Of a DNA stretch of 21,252 nucleotides, positions 9,057-18,878 are shown piece after piece. Below the pieces are notes generated by a model. The model had not been told where the DNA came from. It made no database searches and saw nothing but the letters and a program-made list of their open reading frames with translations. The stretch is from NCBI GenBank assembly GCA_031835245.1, contig JAVKOQ010000652.1:1-21252 (forward strand), written 5' to 3'. The translations under genes were made by a program, and so were the position numbers. Origin of the DNA: Balamuthia mandrillaris. Lineage: Eukaryota > Discosea > Longamoebia > Balamuthiidae. Each line of letters opens with the position of its first letter. The first letter of the stretch is position 1.

Positions 9057-11017
9057 AGAAAGAGAGAGAGAACTCACCGGAAGTGGTGTCCTAGGTGAGA
9101 GCCAACCTTGGGTCCAGGAAACAAAAGGTTGAGATCCGGGCGTGGCGATGAGCGGAGTGTTCAACTCTCCAAAGCCATCAAAGAGGAAGGGGGAAGGAGA
9201 GCCTGGCCATTGCAAGTTCGACTGCAGAAGAGAATGTGGAGATAAGGGTTGAGGCGAGGCCAGTTGACTGGTGGTGGCGCTTGTGGTATCAGCGTCGCTG
9301 GCAGGAGCCAAGTTGGTCTTGCCCACCGCTGGAGAGCTCGGTGAATTCTGAGCAAGCCCCTATAGTATAGTTAGGAAGAGAAAGAATCTTGGTTATCAGA
9401 AAGAAGCCAAGAGAGAAGCAGCAAAATGAGAGAATACGAACATGATTGTCGTTTGGGATCTGGAGAGGAGATACTTTGGCGTTTTGGAGGTAGTGAGGAG
9501 AGGTGGTGGGGGGAATCTCCAAGCACAAATTCTTCTTGTTCCACTTGGAGGAGCACTGCTTGGAGGGAGGGCTCTGGGGAACCTGTATAGTGCAAGGCTT
9601 ATGGCTAAGGAAGGCAGGGGCAGCACGCTTACGAGGCTTATCGTCATCGCCATCGCCACTACCACTATTGCCGCCACTATCAACATCCTCCGATGTTGCG
9701 GAGCTTATGCTTGTCATAGCCGCAAAGTCTCGTTTCCTTTCCAGATTGTTATTTACATCGCGATGCAGCTGAGAAGAGGATGATGAGGACGACGATGAAA
9801 AAGACTCCATGGCAGGCCAGGAGTGATGGGTGAGAGGAGTAGAGCCACTCATATATGCTGAAGATGATGCAGCAGCTGAAGTAGTAGCCGAAGGACCCGA
9901 AGAGATGGTAGAAGAGGAGGTGGAGGGGGACGTCTGTGGCAAGGCTGATGAGGTAGAAGAAGACGCAGAAGGAGGAAATGGAGAGGATGGCGATACAGGT
10001 GTAATGACGGGCAGTGGAATAAAAGTGGTTGTAGGGCGGTGAGTGGTGCTGTTGCTACTGTTAGTGGTGGGCGTAGGAGTAACAGGATTGTGCTGAGTCT
10101 TTAAGAGGGAAGCAGAAACTGCAGCAGCACCACCCTTTATCGTAGCAAGAGCAGGAGAAATTTGAAAAGCAGGTTTGAAGGGCTGGCCAGCGGTCGTAGT
10201 GGAAGGCGTCGTGGGAAATGTGAAGAACATGCCAGGAGGGAGAGAGCCAAACAGCTCAGAGGAGAGGTACTTGTTTGGGGTTTCCGGTGGCAGCGGCACA
10301 ACGAGATCTGCGGATGTGTGCGATGAAGGAGCAGAAGAAGATGTGGTATGGGTTGGCGGAGGAGAATGATGATGAGGAGCCAGCGGAGATGAGGTTGGTT
10401 CCACGTGCGAGTTTGAGTACGAGGGAGGAGAAGGAGCAATGCGAGGAGGCTGGTCTTCTCTGTCAGAAGTCGTTGTGGGGATTGCCACTCTTTTTGAGTT
10501 GGAGCAAGTGAAAGAACTGTTGGCAACGACGCCGGAACACTTGTCCTTCTTCTTCGACTTTTTGTGTGGCTTGTCAAACATCTCCGGATACTGGCATATA
10601 GGAGAAAGTTTAGTTCCAAGAAGATAAGAAGAGGTTACAACAAAAAAAAACAAAGTTGTTCTAAACGTACGTTGGCATTGGTTAGAGGAAGGCAGGGCTC
10701 GTCGAACTTTCCTTCCGCATAACGCATCAACAGCAGCTCCATCTCGCAGCTGGAGTACTGGGTCAGCTTGTTGCCGCAGCCGCCGATCACGATCAGGCCT
10801 ACCTCGCAGTCACACAGGATAGAGAGCTCCATGGCTTTCTTGATCAGTCCCAACTTTCGTTTGTTAAACGTGGCCTGTGTGTTTAGTTACGCAAGACAGA
10901 CAAAAGAAAGTGTTAATCCCTCGATAGACAGAGTGGAGAGATCAAATCAGCAGATTAGAGTACCAGTCGCGTCCGATCATTGCTGATCCTCTCTATCTTG
11001 ATGCTCTTTCTGCCCAT
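8633..11017 (-). CDS. MEF2-type MADS-box transcription factor (651 aa)
   Basis: Six exons: 11017-10964, 10874-10671, 10590-9442, 9359-9078, 8974-8883 and 8807-8633. Phases agree throughout. Residues 1-58 form the MADS DNA-binding and dimerisation domain ([32 protein letters not shown]). They run into a MEF2-like extension ([23 protein letters not shown]) by about residue 86, so this is the MEF2/type II side of the family rather than SRF. The remaining 560 residues are Ser/Thr/Pro-rich low complexity with basic patches ([15 protein letters not shown]) and look like activation or docking regions. The start is the canonical MGRK at the MADS domain. The last splice (8883 to 8807) keeps frame and continues the Ser/Thr composition; if unspliced, the protein would end about 13 codons after 8883 with a different tail. 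Transcription probably starts near the TATA box at 11226-11235. Confidence 0.9.
9008..9070. repeat. Compound (GA)n/(GGGA) microsatellite in MADS intron 4
   Basis: A 60-bp purine tract on the plus strand, with a clean core at about 9022-9050, lies just downstream of the GTGAGT donor. It is (CT)n in the transcript. Confidence 0.9.
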
Positions 11018-11029
11018 GGTTTGGTGTTG

Positions 11030-11030
<1 letters not shown>

Positions 11031-11067
<37 letters not shown>
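11031..11067. repeat. (CTTG)9 tetranucleotide repeat in the MADS gene leader
   Basis: Nine CTTG units on the plus strand sit 14 bp upstream of the MADS ATG. The mRNA leader would read CAAG repeats. Confidence 0.92.
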
Positions 11068-11225
11068 TGTCTTTCTTGTCACGCCAGCAGCAAACAGCAA
11101 CACCCAACCCCCGTGGTGTATGTGTCCCCAAACACACGAAGCGCGACGAGTACGAACTGTGGTGGTAGTTGGTGTTGCGGACCCGTTGGATGGAACAAAG
11201 ACAAAGGGAAGGTTTTACGGACCCT

Positions 11226-11235
11226 CCTTTTTATA
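11226..11235 (-). promoter_or_regulatory. TATA box for the MADS gene
   Basis: The minus strand reads TATAAAAAGG about 218 nt upstream of the MADS start codon, close in sequence and distance to the RRN3 TATA box. Confidence 0.55.
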
Positions 11236-11650
11236 GCAGCGATGGAACTCCCTTGCCAGCAACCGCCTTCCTGCTTGCTTCCTGCTTGCCCACCACCGCC
11301 CCTCACTGGGGTGAGTTTCAGAGAACAAAAGTTCCCCTTTTTGTCGACAATTCACTGCAGCACGCCCTAAAAGCGTGCGGTCTCCCTGGGATGGCACCCG
11401 CCCCGCCCCCCTGGGCGGCAGGTTTTCACCCTCCTTTCGCTCCTGGTTTCCTGTTTGTACCGGCCACACGTTCACGTTGCAAGGCAAGCCCACCTGATCA
11501 TTGCTCGGTAATACTGCAGCTACCATTCAAAGAATACACTGTGCACAACTACCTGCATAGATCAGATATATCAGAAGGATAGAGCGTGGCAACCAAGTTT
11601 TTGTTCGTGCCTTTAAAAAAAGCAAGAAAGCAAGAAGATAGCATGGTGGT

Positions 11651-12914
11651 TTAGCCCGAAGCAATCCGTCGCCATGCATAAAGAAGGGGATCCTCATCCC
11701 CTGCTTCTTCCTTCAGGATGTGGTCGGCGACCAACCTGTCGAAAAGGTGGCCTAAAGCACTTGTTACATTCCAACTACCATGTGGCACAACGCCAGCCAC
11801 CACAGCCCCATACAGAAAGGCAGAGAGGGATGCACCATCTCCCATAAACTCTTTCAAGCAGGCGTTCATGGCATCATAGTTCACCTGAAGATTCTCTGAC
11901 TGCATTTCTTGCCACTTGATGTTGTAATAACAAGGCCGAGTTACAATAGGACATGCTTCAAAATAGCAAAGCGATAAGCAAGTGTAGAAAGGGTACCTCA
12001 TGATAGACAAACTTGTAAAAGCGGTGGCCGCGGTGGCTTGCCGGTAGGGAACTGTAGCGCAACAACTCGGGTTGAAACCAGTTCTCTGATATTTTATGCG
12101 GATAACATCCGATGAGAAGGGAGGTGTAGCTAATAAAGTCGCATGTCGTTACCGCGACCACAAACGTAAGAGCGTCGCGTTCAGAGAAAGGCTCTTCCTT
12201 GGCCATCGAGGCTGGCTTTTTGAAGAGAGTAAACCAGGAAGTGTAATGGCTGGTGTTCTTATGGGTATCGTCCTCATTGCTGACCTGCCGATAGATAAGG
12301 TTATCCCTAAAGTTGCATAGCTCCCGGCAACATTGGATAGCCTTTTGGTCTTTTGGGTTGTCTTTGAGTATTGATGTCAAGACTTTGTTGAGGTAGCTGA
12401 AGAGGGTGGACTTATAGCCAGCGTATTCAGCCACAAGGCGGATACGGTCCAGCATATCCTTACTCTGTTCCACCGCGTACAAAGCCGCCAGAGATATGAT
12501 CTGCTCTTCAGGAGGAGAGACAAAAGAGCTCGTTTGGTCCTTGTTCAACCCCACTCTCCTTTGCAACAGCTCCTTCCAGGTGAAGCCTCGCGGAGCGGAC
12601 GGCATTTTATGGTGAGACAAGTCAAAGAGAACTGGCACCACCTGCAGGTCCTCGGCGCTTTGCATCCTCCACCTATCCACCTCGCTGAACACCGGGAAGC
12701 GAGTGCAATAGAGCTGCCGCCAGAAGCCGTCAAGCCCTTCCAGCATGGCAAAGAGTCGTTTGTCGCAAAGGCCCAACGAGAGCGCGCTCTTCGGGTCGCT
12801 TACGAGCTCCATGAATATCATCACCAGAACTTCATCGCATAGTACATAGAAAGTGGCCAAGCTTGGGTCCGCCAGCCCAGAGGCACCCTCTGGGTCCCTC
12901 CGCCTCTTTTTCAT
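11651..12914 (-). CDS. F-box-like protein (393 aa)
   Basis: Two exons, 12914-11997 (306 codons) and 11914-11651 (87 codons plus stop), are joined in phase 0 by an 82-bp GTACCC...AAG intron. A CAG acceptor 15 nt further on would drop five residues. Residues about 25-75 resemble an F-box (LCDEVLVMIFMELV, SALSLGLCDKRLFAML, FWRQLYCTRFP), the helix bundle that binds SKP1 in SCF ubiquitin ligases. A basic N-terminus MKKRRR precedes it. The rest of the protein is predicted soluble and helical and shows no WD40, LRR or Kelch repeat, so its substrate is unknown. Part of it resembles FBX-type helical C-terminal domains only in a general way. The start codon is the first ATG after the divergent promoter. 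F-box identity is by pattern and is moderately sure. Confidence 0.78.
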
Positions 12915-13092
12915 TCCCCAGCGTCTTGTTTGTTCGGCGCGCTGTGATGCATTACATCATACCTGCCATGTTTAGATAATGATGATGACATCGTCAAGGT
13001 TCTTAGCTAATTCATTATATTTCGCGTCGACATGAACGAGACACACATGGCACTCACAACAGCACAGAAAGAGTAGCAGCTGGGTGGGTGGG
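12915..13092. promoter_or_regulatory. 178-bp divergent promoter (F-box gene / cation transporter gene)
   Basis: The two start codons lie back to back with only 178 bp between them, so the genes must share a promoter region. No TATA-like element stands out. A 14-codon upstream open frame (13032-13076, MNETHMALTTAQKE) precedes the transporter ATG and is out of frame with it. Confidence 0.6.
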
Positions 13093-14652
13093 ATGTTGGC
13101 CTCTCGTCGCTACGGCTATCATGTGAAGGTGGACACCATCGTGGGCGCTCAGACCAGAGTCCCCACTTGGGAGAAGAAAAGTGGTAGCAAAGACCAGCTG
13201 GAGGAAAAGAACAAAGAGGGGCACAAGGGCAAAGGAAAGGCCAGCCACAAAGCAAATGGCCAAACAAAAACAAAGGTACGAGGTAATCTGTGGGCGTTGT
13301 GTTGAAGAGCTAGTCTAACTTATTCTCCTTCTTGGTTATGGGCACAGAAACGACGAGCAACAGAGGAGCGTCGTGATAGCGGCAAAAGAAGTTGCCAAGC
13401 GCCCTGCTGCAAAGAAATCGAACCATTACTCTCCTTGCCTGCCTTCTCCTGCGAGGAACCTTGTTGCAATTCTTCTTCTTCTTCTTCTTCTTCTTCTAAC
13501 GCCACAAAAGTAGAAGCACAAGAATCCATCTTTGAAGAAGAAACAGCAAAAGAAGAGACTTCAAGCTTAGCATTACTACCAGCTGTCATTAAAGATGCAG
13601 CAGGGGATGTTCAGGACGTCCCGCAAGCCTTTGAAGAAGGGGATGTGGAGGAAGGTACCAGTACAAGCAATAAGAACAAAAAAAGAAAAGTGGTCGTCAA
13701 CCAAATGAAACTCACCACGGAAGAGGAGCTATGCAGTAGGCCACAACAGAAGAGCAAGAAGTGGCTAAGGATTGCCATTGTGCTTGCCATATTCACTATC
13801 ACATATAATCTCCTCGAAGCAGGCGTGTCCATCACTCTTGGTAATAACTTCTTCTCTTTTTGTTTTCTTCATTTCTCATCTTCTTGTTCTTGTTCTTCTT
13901 TTTCTTCTTGCTCATCCTCTTTTCGCAATGGTGTGTAACAGGAGCGTTGGGAGGTTCACTCAGTTTGTTGGGCTTTGGCTCTGATAGTTTGGTTGAGGTG
14001 TCGTCTGCCATACTGGTATTATGGCGGATCACAGGAGAGGAAAATAGAAACGAAGCTCAATCCCTAAAGAGGGAGAGGATAGCGACCTTGTTGATAGGCC
14101 TACTGACCACATTTTTGGGAGTCAGTACCATTGGAGCCGGCATTGGTATTACCCGCTTTTTCTGGTGTTTTCATTCTGCTTAGTTACTATTATTAGAGCT
14201 AACTTTCTTGCTCATTGCTGCTTGCTTCACCTGCAGCAAAGCTGATATTGGAAGAAGAGCCAGAAAGCGGCGTGGCAGGCTTGATCATCTCCTCTGTTTC
14301 GTTGAGCTTCATGTTCTTCCTGTGGTACTGCAAACGTTACACCGCACGAAAGCTGGACAGCGCCACGCTGGAATCCGACTCTATGTGCTCCCTCGGCTGC
14401 ATCAAGCTATCCGTCATCCTCTTTGGCGGCAGCCTTCTCTTCATGCTGTCCTCTTCGCTGTGGTGGGTTGACTCCGCGGCAGCCATTCTCATGGCCCTCT
14501 TCATCGCGTTGGAAGGCGTGCAAACCTCACGGGCGGCTTTACGCAAGGACTTTGCGGGTAGCTGCGGATGCATCAATGCCACGGAGAAAAACAAGCATCG
14601 CGGACCAGCCCATTACCTCCGTGTGTTTGTTCGCTTGATTTTTGGGTTGTAA
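13093..14652 (+). CDS. Cation diffusion facilitator / TMEM163-like transporter (431 aa)
   Basis: Four exons: 13093-13275, 13348-13840, 13942-14145 and 14237-14652, with phases 0, 1 and 1 in agreement. The first 195 residues are cytosolic and rich in Lys, Glu and Ser. They include two copies of S-C-x-x-P-C-C (residues 76-82 and 95-101) and a poly-Ser run. Six membrane segments follow from about residue 199. GFGSDSLVEVSSAILVLWR (Asp240), LDSATLESDSMCSLGC (Asp341) and WWVDSAAA (Asp372) match the acidic transport-site positions of the CDF family, which move Zn2+ or other divalent cations out of the cytosol or into vesicles in exchange for protons. TMEM163 and related bacterial transporters share this sequence pattern. 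The C-terminal tail is short, without the usual large CDF cytosolic domain. Substrate cannot be told from sequence. Confidence 0.85.
13471..13497. repeat. (TCT)9 coding microsatellite, poly-Ser
   Basis: The trinucleotide run encodes nine consecutive Ser in the N-terminal cytosolic part of the transporter, directly after the second SCxxPCC motif. Confidence 0.9.
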
Positions 14653-14943
14653 AAAAAAAAAAGAAAGAGCACTTCGAAGGACACATACAAAACAAAAAAA
14701 AGTGGTGAATTTGTTTGATATTTCTATGGTTGATCGTGGTGATCTAAATGAAATAACAAGTATGATTCATGATTCGCCCAATGGGAGCTGAAAGTACCCC
14801 TCATGAAAATTTCTTGAAAGAGAGGAAAGAAGGAAAGAGGGGAGGGGCCTTGCCAGAAAGAGTGCCACCATTTCCGCCTTTAGTTTTTTTTTGGTTGAAG
14901 CGACGTTATTGCTCGTTAGGATTGAACACTTTCACATCGCCAC
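14653..14943. other. Intergenic region: transporter 3' flank and PRP28 promoter
   Basis: About 290 bp between two plus-strand genes. It opens with a 12-base A run and is A/T-richer than its surroundings. I see no gene and no clear TATA box. Confidence 0.5.
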
Positions 14944-17641
14944 ATGTCAGATAAGTACAAGCGAGAGGATAGGAAGCGTGCAGGCGACGGGGCTCACGAA
15001 GATGACCGGCCCAAGGATAGGGACAAGAGACCTCGACACGATTACAGAGACAGAGACATAGATAGGGACAGGAACAGAAGAGATAGATCCAAAGAAAGAG
15101 ATAGGGAAAGAAGGGATAGGTCCAGAGAGAGGGATAGAGAAGGAAGGGAGAGGGAAGACAGAGGGCGGAGAGACAAGAAGGAAGAACCCTCCTCCGCCAA
15201 GGATTCGCTTGTTGCAGCAATCTCTTCCGCTGAGGTCGTTGAGAATGCTCTCTTGTCCAAGCCTGAGGTTCGTGTCGTTCTCATTCTCCTTTTCCCTCTC
15301 TTCTTCTACTTTGCTAACTTATTCTCCTTTCTTTTCTTTTTTTCCTCCACAGCCAGTGTCTGTTGAGTTGCTTCGACAAACCCAACTGAAAGCACAAGAA
15401 GAACAAAAGAAGCCCAAGTTTTTGACCAAGGCAGAGAGAGAAAAGCTGGCCATGGAGCGACGCGCCGCTCAGGTGAGAGAACAACAGCAAAGAGCGGCGG
15501 CCATTATGCAGTCCAGAGAGTCCTTCTTCAACGGCGACAGCACAGCCACGGAAGACGGTGAGAATGAGGACGACAGAAGGCGCGGAGACGATAGACGGGG
15601 CAGAGACGGTGATCGTTACAGAGATAGAGAAGAGATAGAGACAGAGACAGGGACAGAGAAAGGGATAGGGACCGAGATAGGGATAGAGATCGTAGAGACA
15701 GAGAAAGGGATAGGGACCGAGATAGAGATAGAGACAGGGATAGAAGAGATAAGGATAGAGACCGTGGTGGAAGGGATCGTAAGGGCGATGGTGATGATGA
15801 CGTTCCTGACGAGGAGAAAGAGAAAGAGTTAATCAAGGTTAGTTATCACTACTCTTCTTTCCTTTGTTTTGCTTGTCTGTTTCTAACTTACCCTCTACTC
15901 ACATTTTAACAGAGTCAATATTTGGGCTTAAAGAAACCCAAGAAAAAAGTGGTGAAGCCAAGTGAAAAGTTCAAATTTGTGTTTAGTTGGGATTTGTCGG
16001 AGGACACATCGCGGGATCTGAATCCTCTGTATAACAACAGGCAGGAAGTGAGACCAGCGTTTGGGCGAGGCTTCATAGCAGGCATCGACCAACGAGAGCA
16101 GCTGAAGCACATGCAACAGGAGCAGGACAAGACTCGTATCTCCAAGCTGGAAAAGAGGTTGAACGACTACCTGGGCAAGGACTCGGGCCAACATTGGAGT
16201 GAGAAGAAGCTGGAGGAGATGACGCAGAGAGATTGGCGCATCTTCAAAGAGGACTATAACATTGCCGTCAAAGGAGGCGGTATTCCTAACCCTCTTCGCA
16301 GCTGGGAGGAGTCCAACCTGCCAGAGATCCTGCTAGAGGCTATCCGCAAAGCCGGATACAAGGAGCCCAGCCCTATCCAACGACAGGCCATCCCTATAGG
16401 CTTGCAGGGGCGTGATTTGGTCGGTATCGCCGAGACGGGCTCTGGTAAGACGGCGGCCTTTGTGCTGCCCATGCTGGTGTACATCTCCGGACTACCCAAG
16501 ATGACCCCCGAGATAGAGGCGGAGGGACCCTACGCGGTGGTATTGGCTCCCACGCGTGAGTTGGCCTTGCAGATTGAGCAAGAAACACAAAAGTTTGCAG
16601 GGCCGATGGACATTCGCACGGTGTCAGTTGTGGGAGGACAGCCCATCGAAGAACAGGCCTTTCAGCTTCGCAAAGGTTGCGAGCTAGTCATTGCCACTCC
16701 CGGTCGTCTCATGGACTGCCTCGAGAGGCGTTACACCGTCCTCAACCAATGCAACTACGTGGTGTTAGACGAGGCTGACCGCATGATAGACATGGGGTTT
16801 GAGCAGCAGGTGCTGGAGATCCTGGAGGCCATGCCTGCTGAGACCCTCAAGTCCGAGGATGAGAACGAGGCCGCTCAACAGGAGGGTTCCGTCCAGTACC
16901 GCCGCACTACCATGTTCTCAGCCACCATGCCTCCTGCTGTGGAGAGACTCTCGAGAAAATACTTGAGAAGAGCAGCCTTCATCACCATCGGAGAGGTCGG
17001 GAAGGCCGCCGAACGCATCGATCAGCGCGTGGAGATTGTTAAGGGAGAATCCGATAAGAAGAAGAGAATTGTGGATCTGCTTTACAGCGGAATTGAGCCA
17101 CCCATCATCATCTTCGTTAACCAAAAGAAGGCCTGCGACGTTCTTCAACGCTCCCTGGATAAACTTGGCGTATGTTTTCCCCTCCCTTTCCTTTACCTTT
17201 CTTTCGTGCTTTCTTCTAACCGTTGTTTTTTTCCCTTAACAACATTAGTTCAGAGCAACGGTGTTGCACTCTAGCAAGAGTCAGGAACAGAGAGAGTATG
17301 CCATGGAGGGCTTCAAGAGCGGCAAATACGACATCCTGGTGGCAACAGATGTGGCCAGCCGCGGTATTGACGTGAAGGGCGTCACCCACGTCATAAACTA
17401 CGACATGGCCAAGAACATCGAGGACTATACTCACCGCATCGGCAGAACCGGACGAGCTGGCAGCAAGGGCGTTGCCATTACCTTCCTCACTAACGATGAT
17501 GCCGATGTCATGTATGACCTGAAGCAGATGCTCATCAGCACCGGTAATCCCGTTCCTGCTGAGTTGAGCAAGCACCCTGCTGCATTTGCTAAGCCTGGTG
17601 CTGTTCCTAAGAGCCGCCGCGAGACCGTCATCTACTCGTAG
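14944..17641 (+). CDS. DDX23: Spliceosomal DEAD-box helicase PRP28 / DDX23 (U5 snRNP), with a one-base frame problem in exon 2
   Basis: PRP28 helps swap U1 for U6 at the 5' splice site during spliceosome activation. Exons: 14944-15267, 15353-15837, 15913-17169 and 17249-17641. Exon 1 encodes an Arg/Asp-rich RS-like domain. Exon 3 starts [12 protein letters not shown], followed by [36 protein letters not shown] and the helicase core: AETGSGKT (I), PTRELA (Ia), TPGRLMD (Ib), DEAD (II), FSATMPP (III). Exon 4 gives [12 protein letters not shown] and [10 protein letters not shown] (VI) and ends ETVIYS, like the human ETIFA end. Exon 2 is 485 nt, although both flanking junctions are phase 0: its first part is open in one frame, its RD-repeat end in another. 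The shift falls near 15620-15634. Either one base is lost (assembly error or real mutation) or a 77-nt intron (15558-15634, GTGAGA...AG) is removed. The rest is intact and conserved, so I expect a working gene of about 790-820 residues. Confidence 0.93.
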
Positions 17642-17974
17642 AGGTAACAAACTCGTTAACGACTGCGGCGTAAAAGCCTTTTGAGGGCCTTGTTCGTCTA
17701 TGTAGTTCAGAAGCAGCTTTTGATCCCTCTCCCTACTTGTGCTTTTTGTTGGTTGTTGCTTCTTGTATGTTATCACTTCTCCTTCTGCGATTTCAATTTC
17801 TCCTTCTTCTTTTGTGTTGTCTTCTGCTATTTCGAAAGAACGAACGACAAGGACGTTCACCTGCAGTTAGAAAAAGTATGACTGGGCTGTTTAAAAAAGC
17901 AAATGGGCTTGTGTGTGTAATATGTTTTACAGTTAAAGAGGGATAGAGTGAGAAGTAGAACTTGAGCATATTCA
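17642..17974. other. Convergent 3' flanks of PRP28 and the LRR gene
   Basis: The two genes point at each other with 333 bp between stop codons. The stretch is T-rich on the plus strand at about 17720-17830. I find no gene in it. Confidence 0.6.
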
Positions 17975-18085
17975 TCAGTATTCCTTGTCCTGGTCTGTGA
18001 TCTTCTCTTCCGCATCTGTGATATCTTTGATTCTCTGTATTTAACGTGTAAGCACAGACCGAGAGAAAGGAGAGAGGGAGAGAGG

Positions 18086-18132
<47 letters not shown>

Positions 18133-18878
18133 AGACAAGCAGGGAGAAAAATTACGGTGAAATAAAGCTGATCGTATTCGTCGGTGGCAAGAAAAGCGAA
18201 AAGAGAGGCACGCCCCTCCTTGGCTTGGTTGTGCAGCTCCTCCACGAGGGGGTTGAGGGAGACCGAAAAGTCGGTCAGCTTGTCAAGGTTGCTCATCTCG
18301 GGCGGTAAGAGGGCCAGCTTGTTGGAGGACAGGTCCAAGGAGTAGAGCTTCACCAGGGCGCCAATCTCGGTGGGAAGGTAGATCAGCTCGTTGCTGCCGA
18401 GCATGAGCTTCTCTAGGTTCACGCAGCGGCCAATCTCGGGGGGCAAGGTTCGCAGCTTGTTGAAGCTGATGTAGAGCTCCACAAGCGTGGTGAGGAGGCC
18501 GATCTGGGGGGTCAGCTCCGTGAGCTCGTTCTTGGAGAGGTCCAAGAAACGGAGGTGGTTGTAGGAGCCCATGCCGCGGGGTAGCTCCTTGAGCTTGTTG
18601 ATGCTGAGGTTCAGCTCGGCGAGGTTGCTAAGGTTGGTGATTTCCTGCGGGAGCTCTTTTAGCTTGTTGTTGTAGAGGTTGAGGCTTTCCAAGGCGCGGA
18701 GGTTGCCGATCTCCGGAGGGACGTAGAGGAGGAGGTTGCACCCCAAGTTGAGACGTTCCAATTGCTCCAGCTCCCCGATGTTGGGGGGGAGCTCCCTCAC
18801 GCTCTTGCCCATCAGGTTCAGGTTCGTGACCCCCTTCTTCTTGGCCTTCTCCAACTGTTTGGCAAGCGTTCCTCCCAT
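17975..18878 (-). CDS. Leucine-rich repeat protein, possibly N-myristoylated (260 aa)
   Basis: Two exons, 18878-18156 (241 codons) and 18034-17975 (19 codons plus stop), are joined in phase 0 by a 121-bp GTAATT...CAG intron that contains a long (CT)n tract. Residues about 17-210 hold eight or nine 23-residue LRRs of the L-x-x-L-x-L-x-x-N-x-L-x-x-LP-x-x-I type (for example LESLNLYNNKLKELPQEI), as in RSU1, LRRC57, SHOC2 and Dictyostelium LrrA. The N-terminus MGGTLAKQLEKAKKKG has Gly2 and a basic amphipathic stretch, which fits N-myristoylation plus membrane binding; this is inference. A charged C-terminal tail follows (RIKDITDAEEK...). Such proteins usually act as scaffolds in Ras, adhesion or actin signalling. 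No kinase, GTPase or membrane segment is present. Which orthologue group it belongs to is uncertain. Confidence 0.87.
18090..18127. repeat. (GA)n microsatellite in the LRR gene intron
   Basis: A clean GA run of about 38 bp lies inside a purine tract that starts near 18061. It reads (CT)n in the transcript and makes up much of the intron's polypyrimidine region. Confidence 0.92.

Larger units (their letters stand above)
11018..11650. other. Intergenic region: MADS gene promoter and F-box gene 3' flank
   Basis: About 630 bp without a supported gene. A 137-codon plus-strand frame at 11169-11582 has no recognisable domain and overlaps the promoter, so I leave it out. Visible items are a CTTG tetranucleotide repeat next to the MADS start codon and a minus-strand TATA box. 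Confidence 0.6.

Noticed and set aside
11169-11582. A 137-codon plus-strand open frame between the MADS and F-box genes
   Set aside because: No domain or recognisable similarity, Pro/Cys-rich random-looking composition, and it overlaps the MADS promoter and TATA box.
14950-15836. Repetitive GA-rich DNA in the helicase gene as a microsatellite array or mobile repeat
   Set aside because: It encodes the Arg/Asp-rich RS-like domain expected at the N-terminus of PRP28/DDX23.
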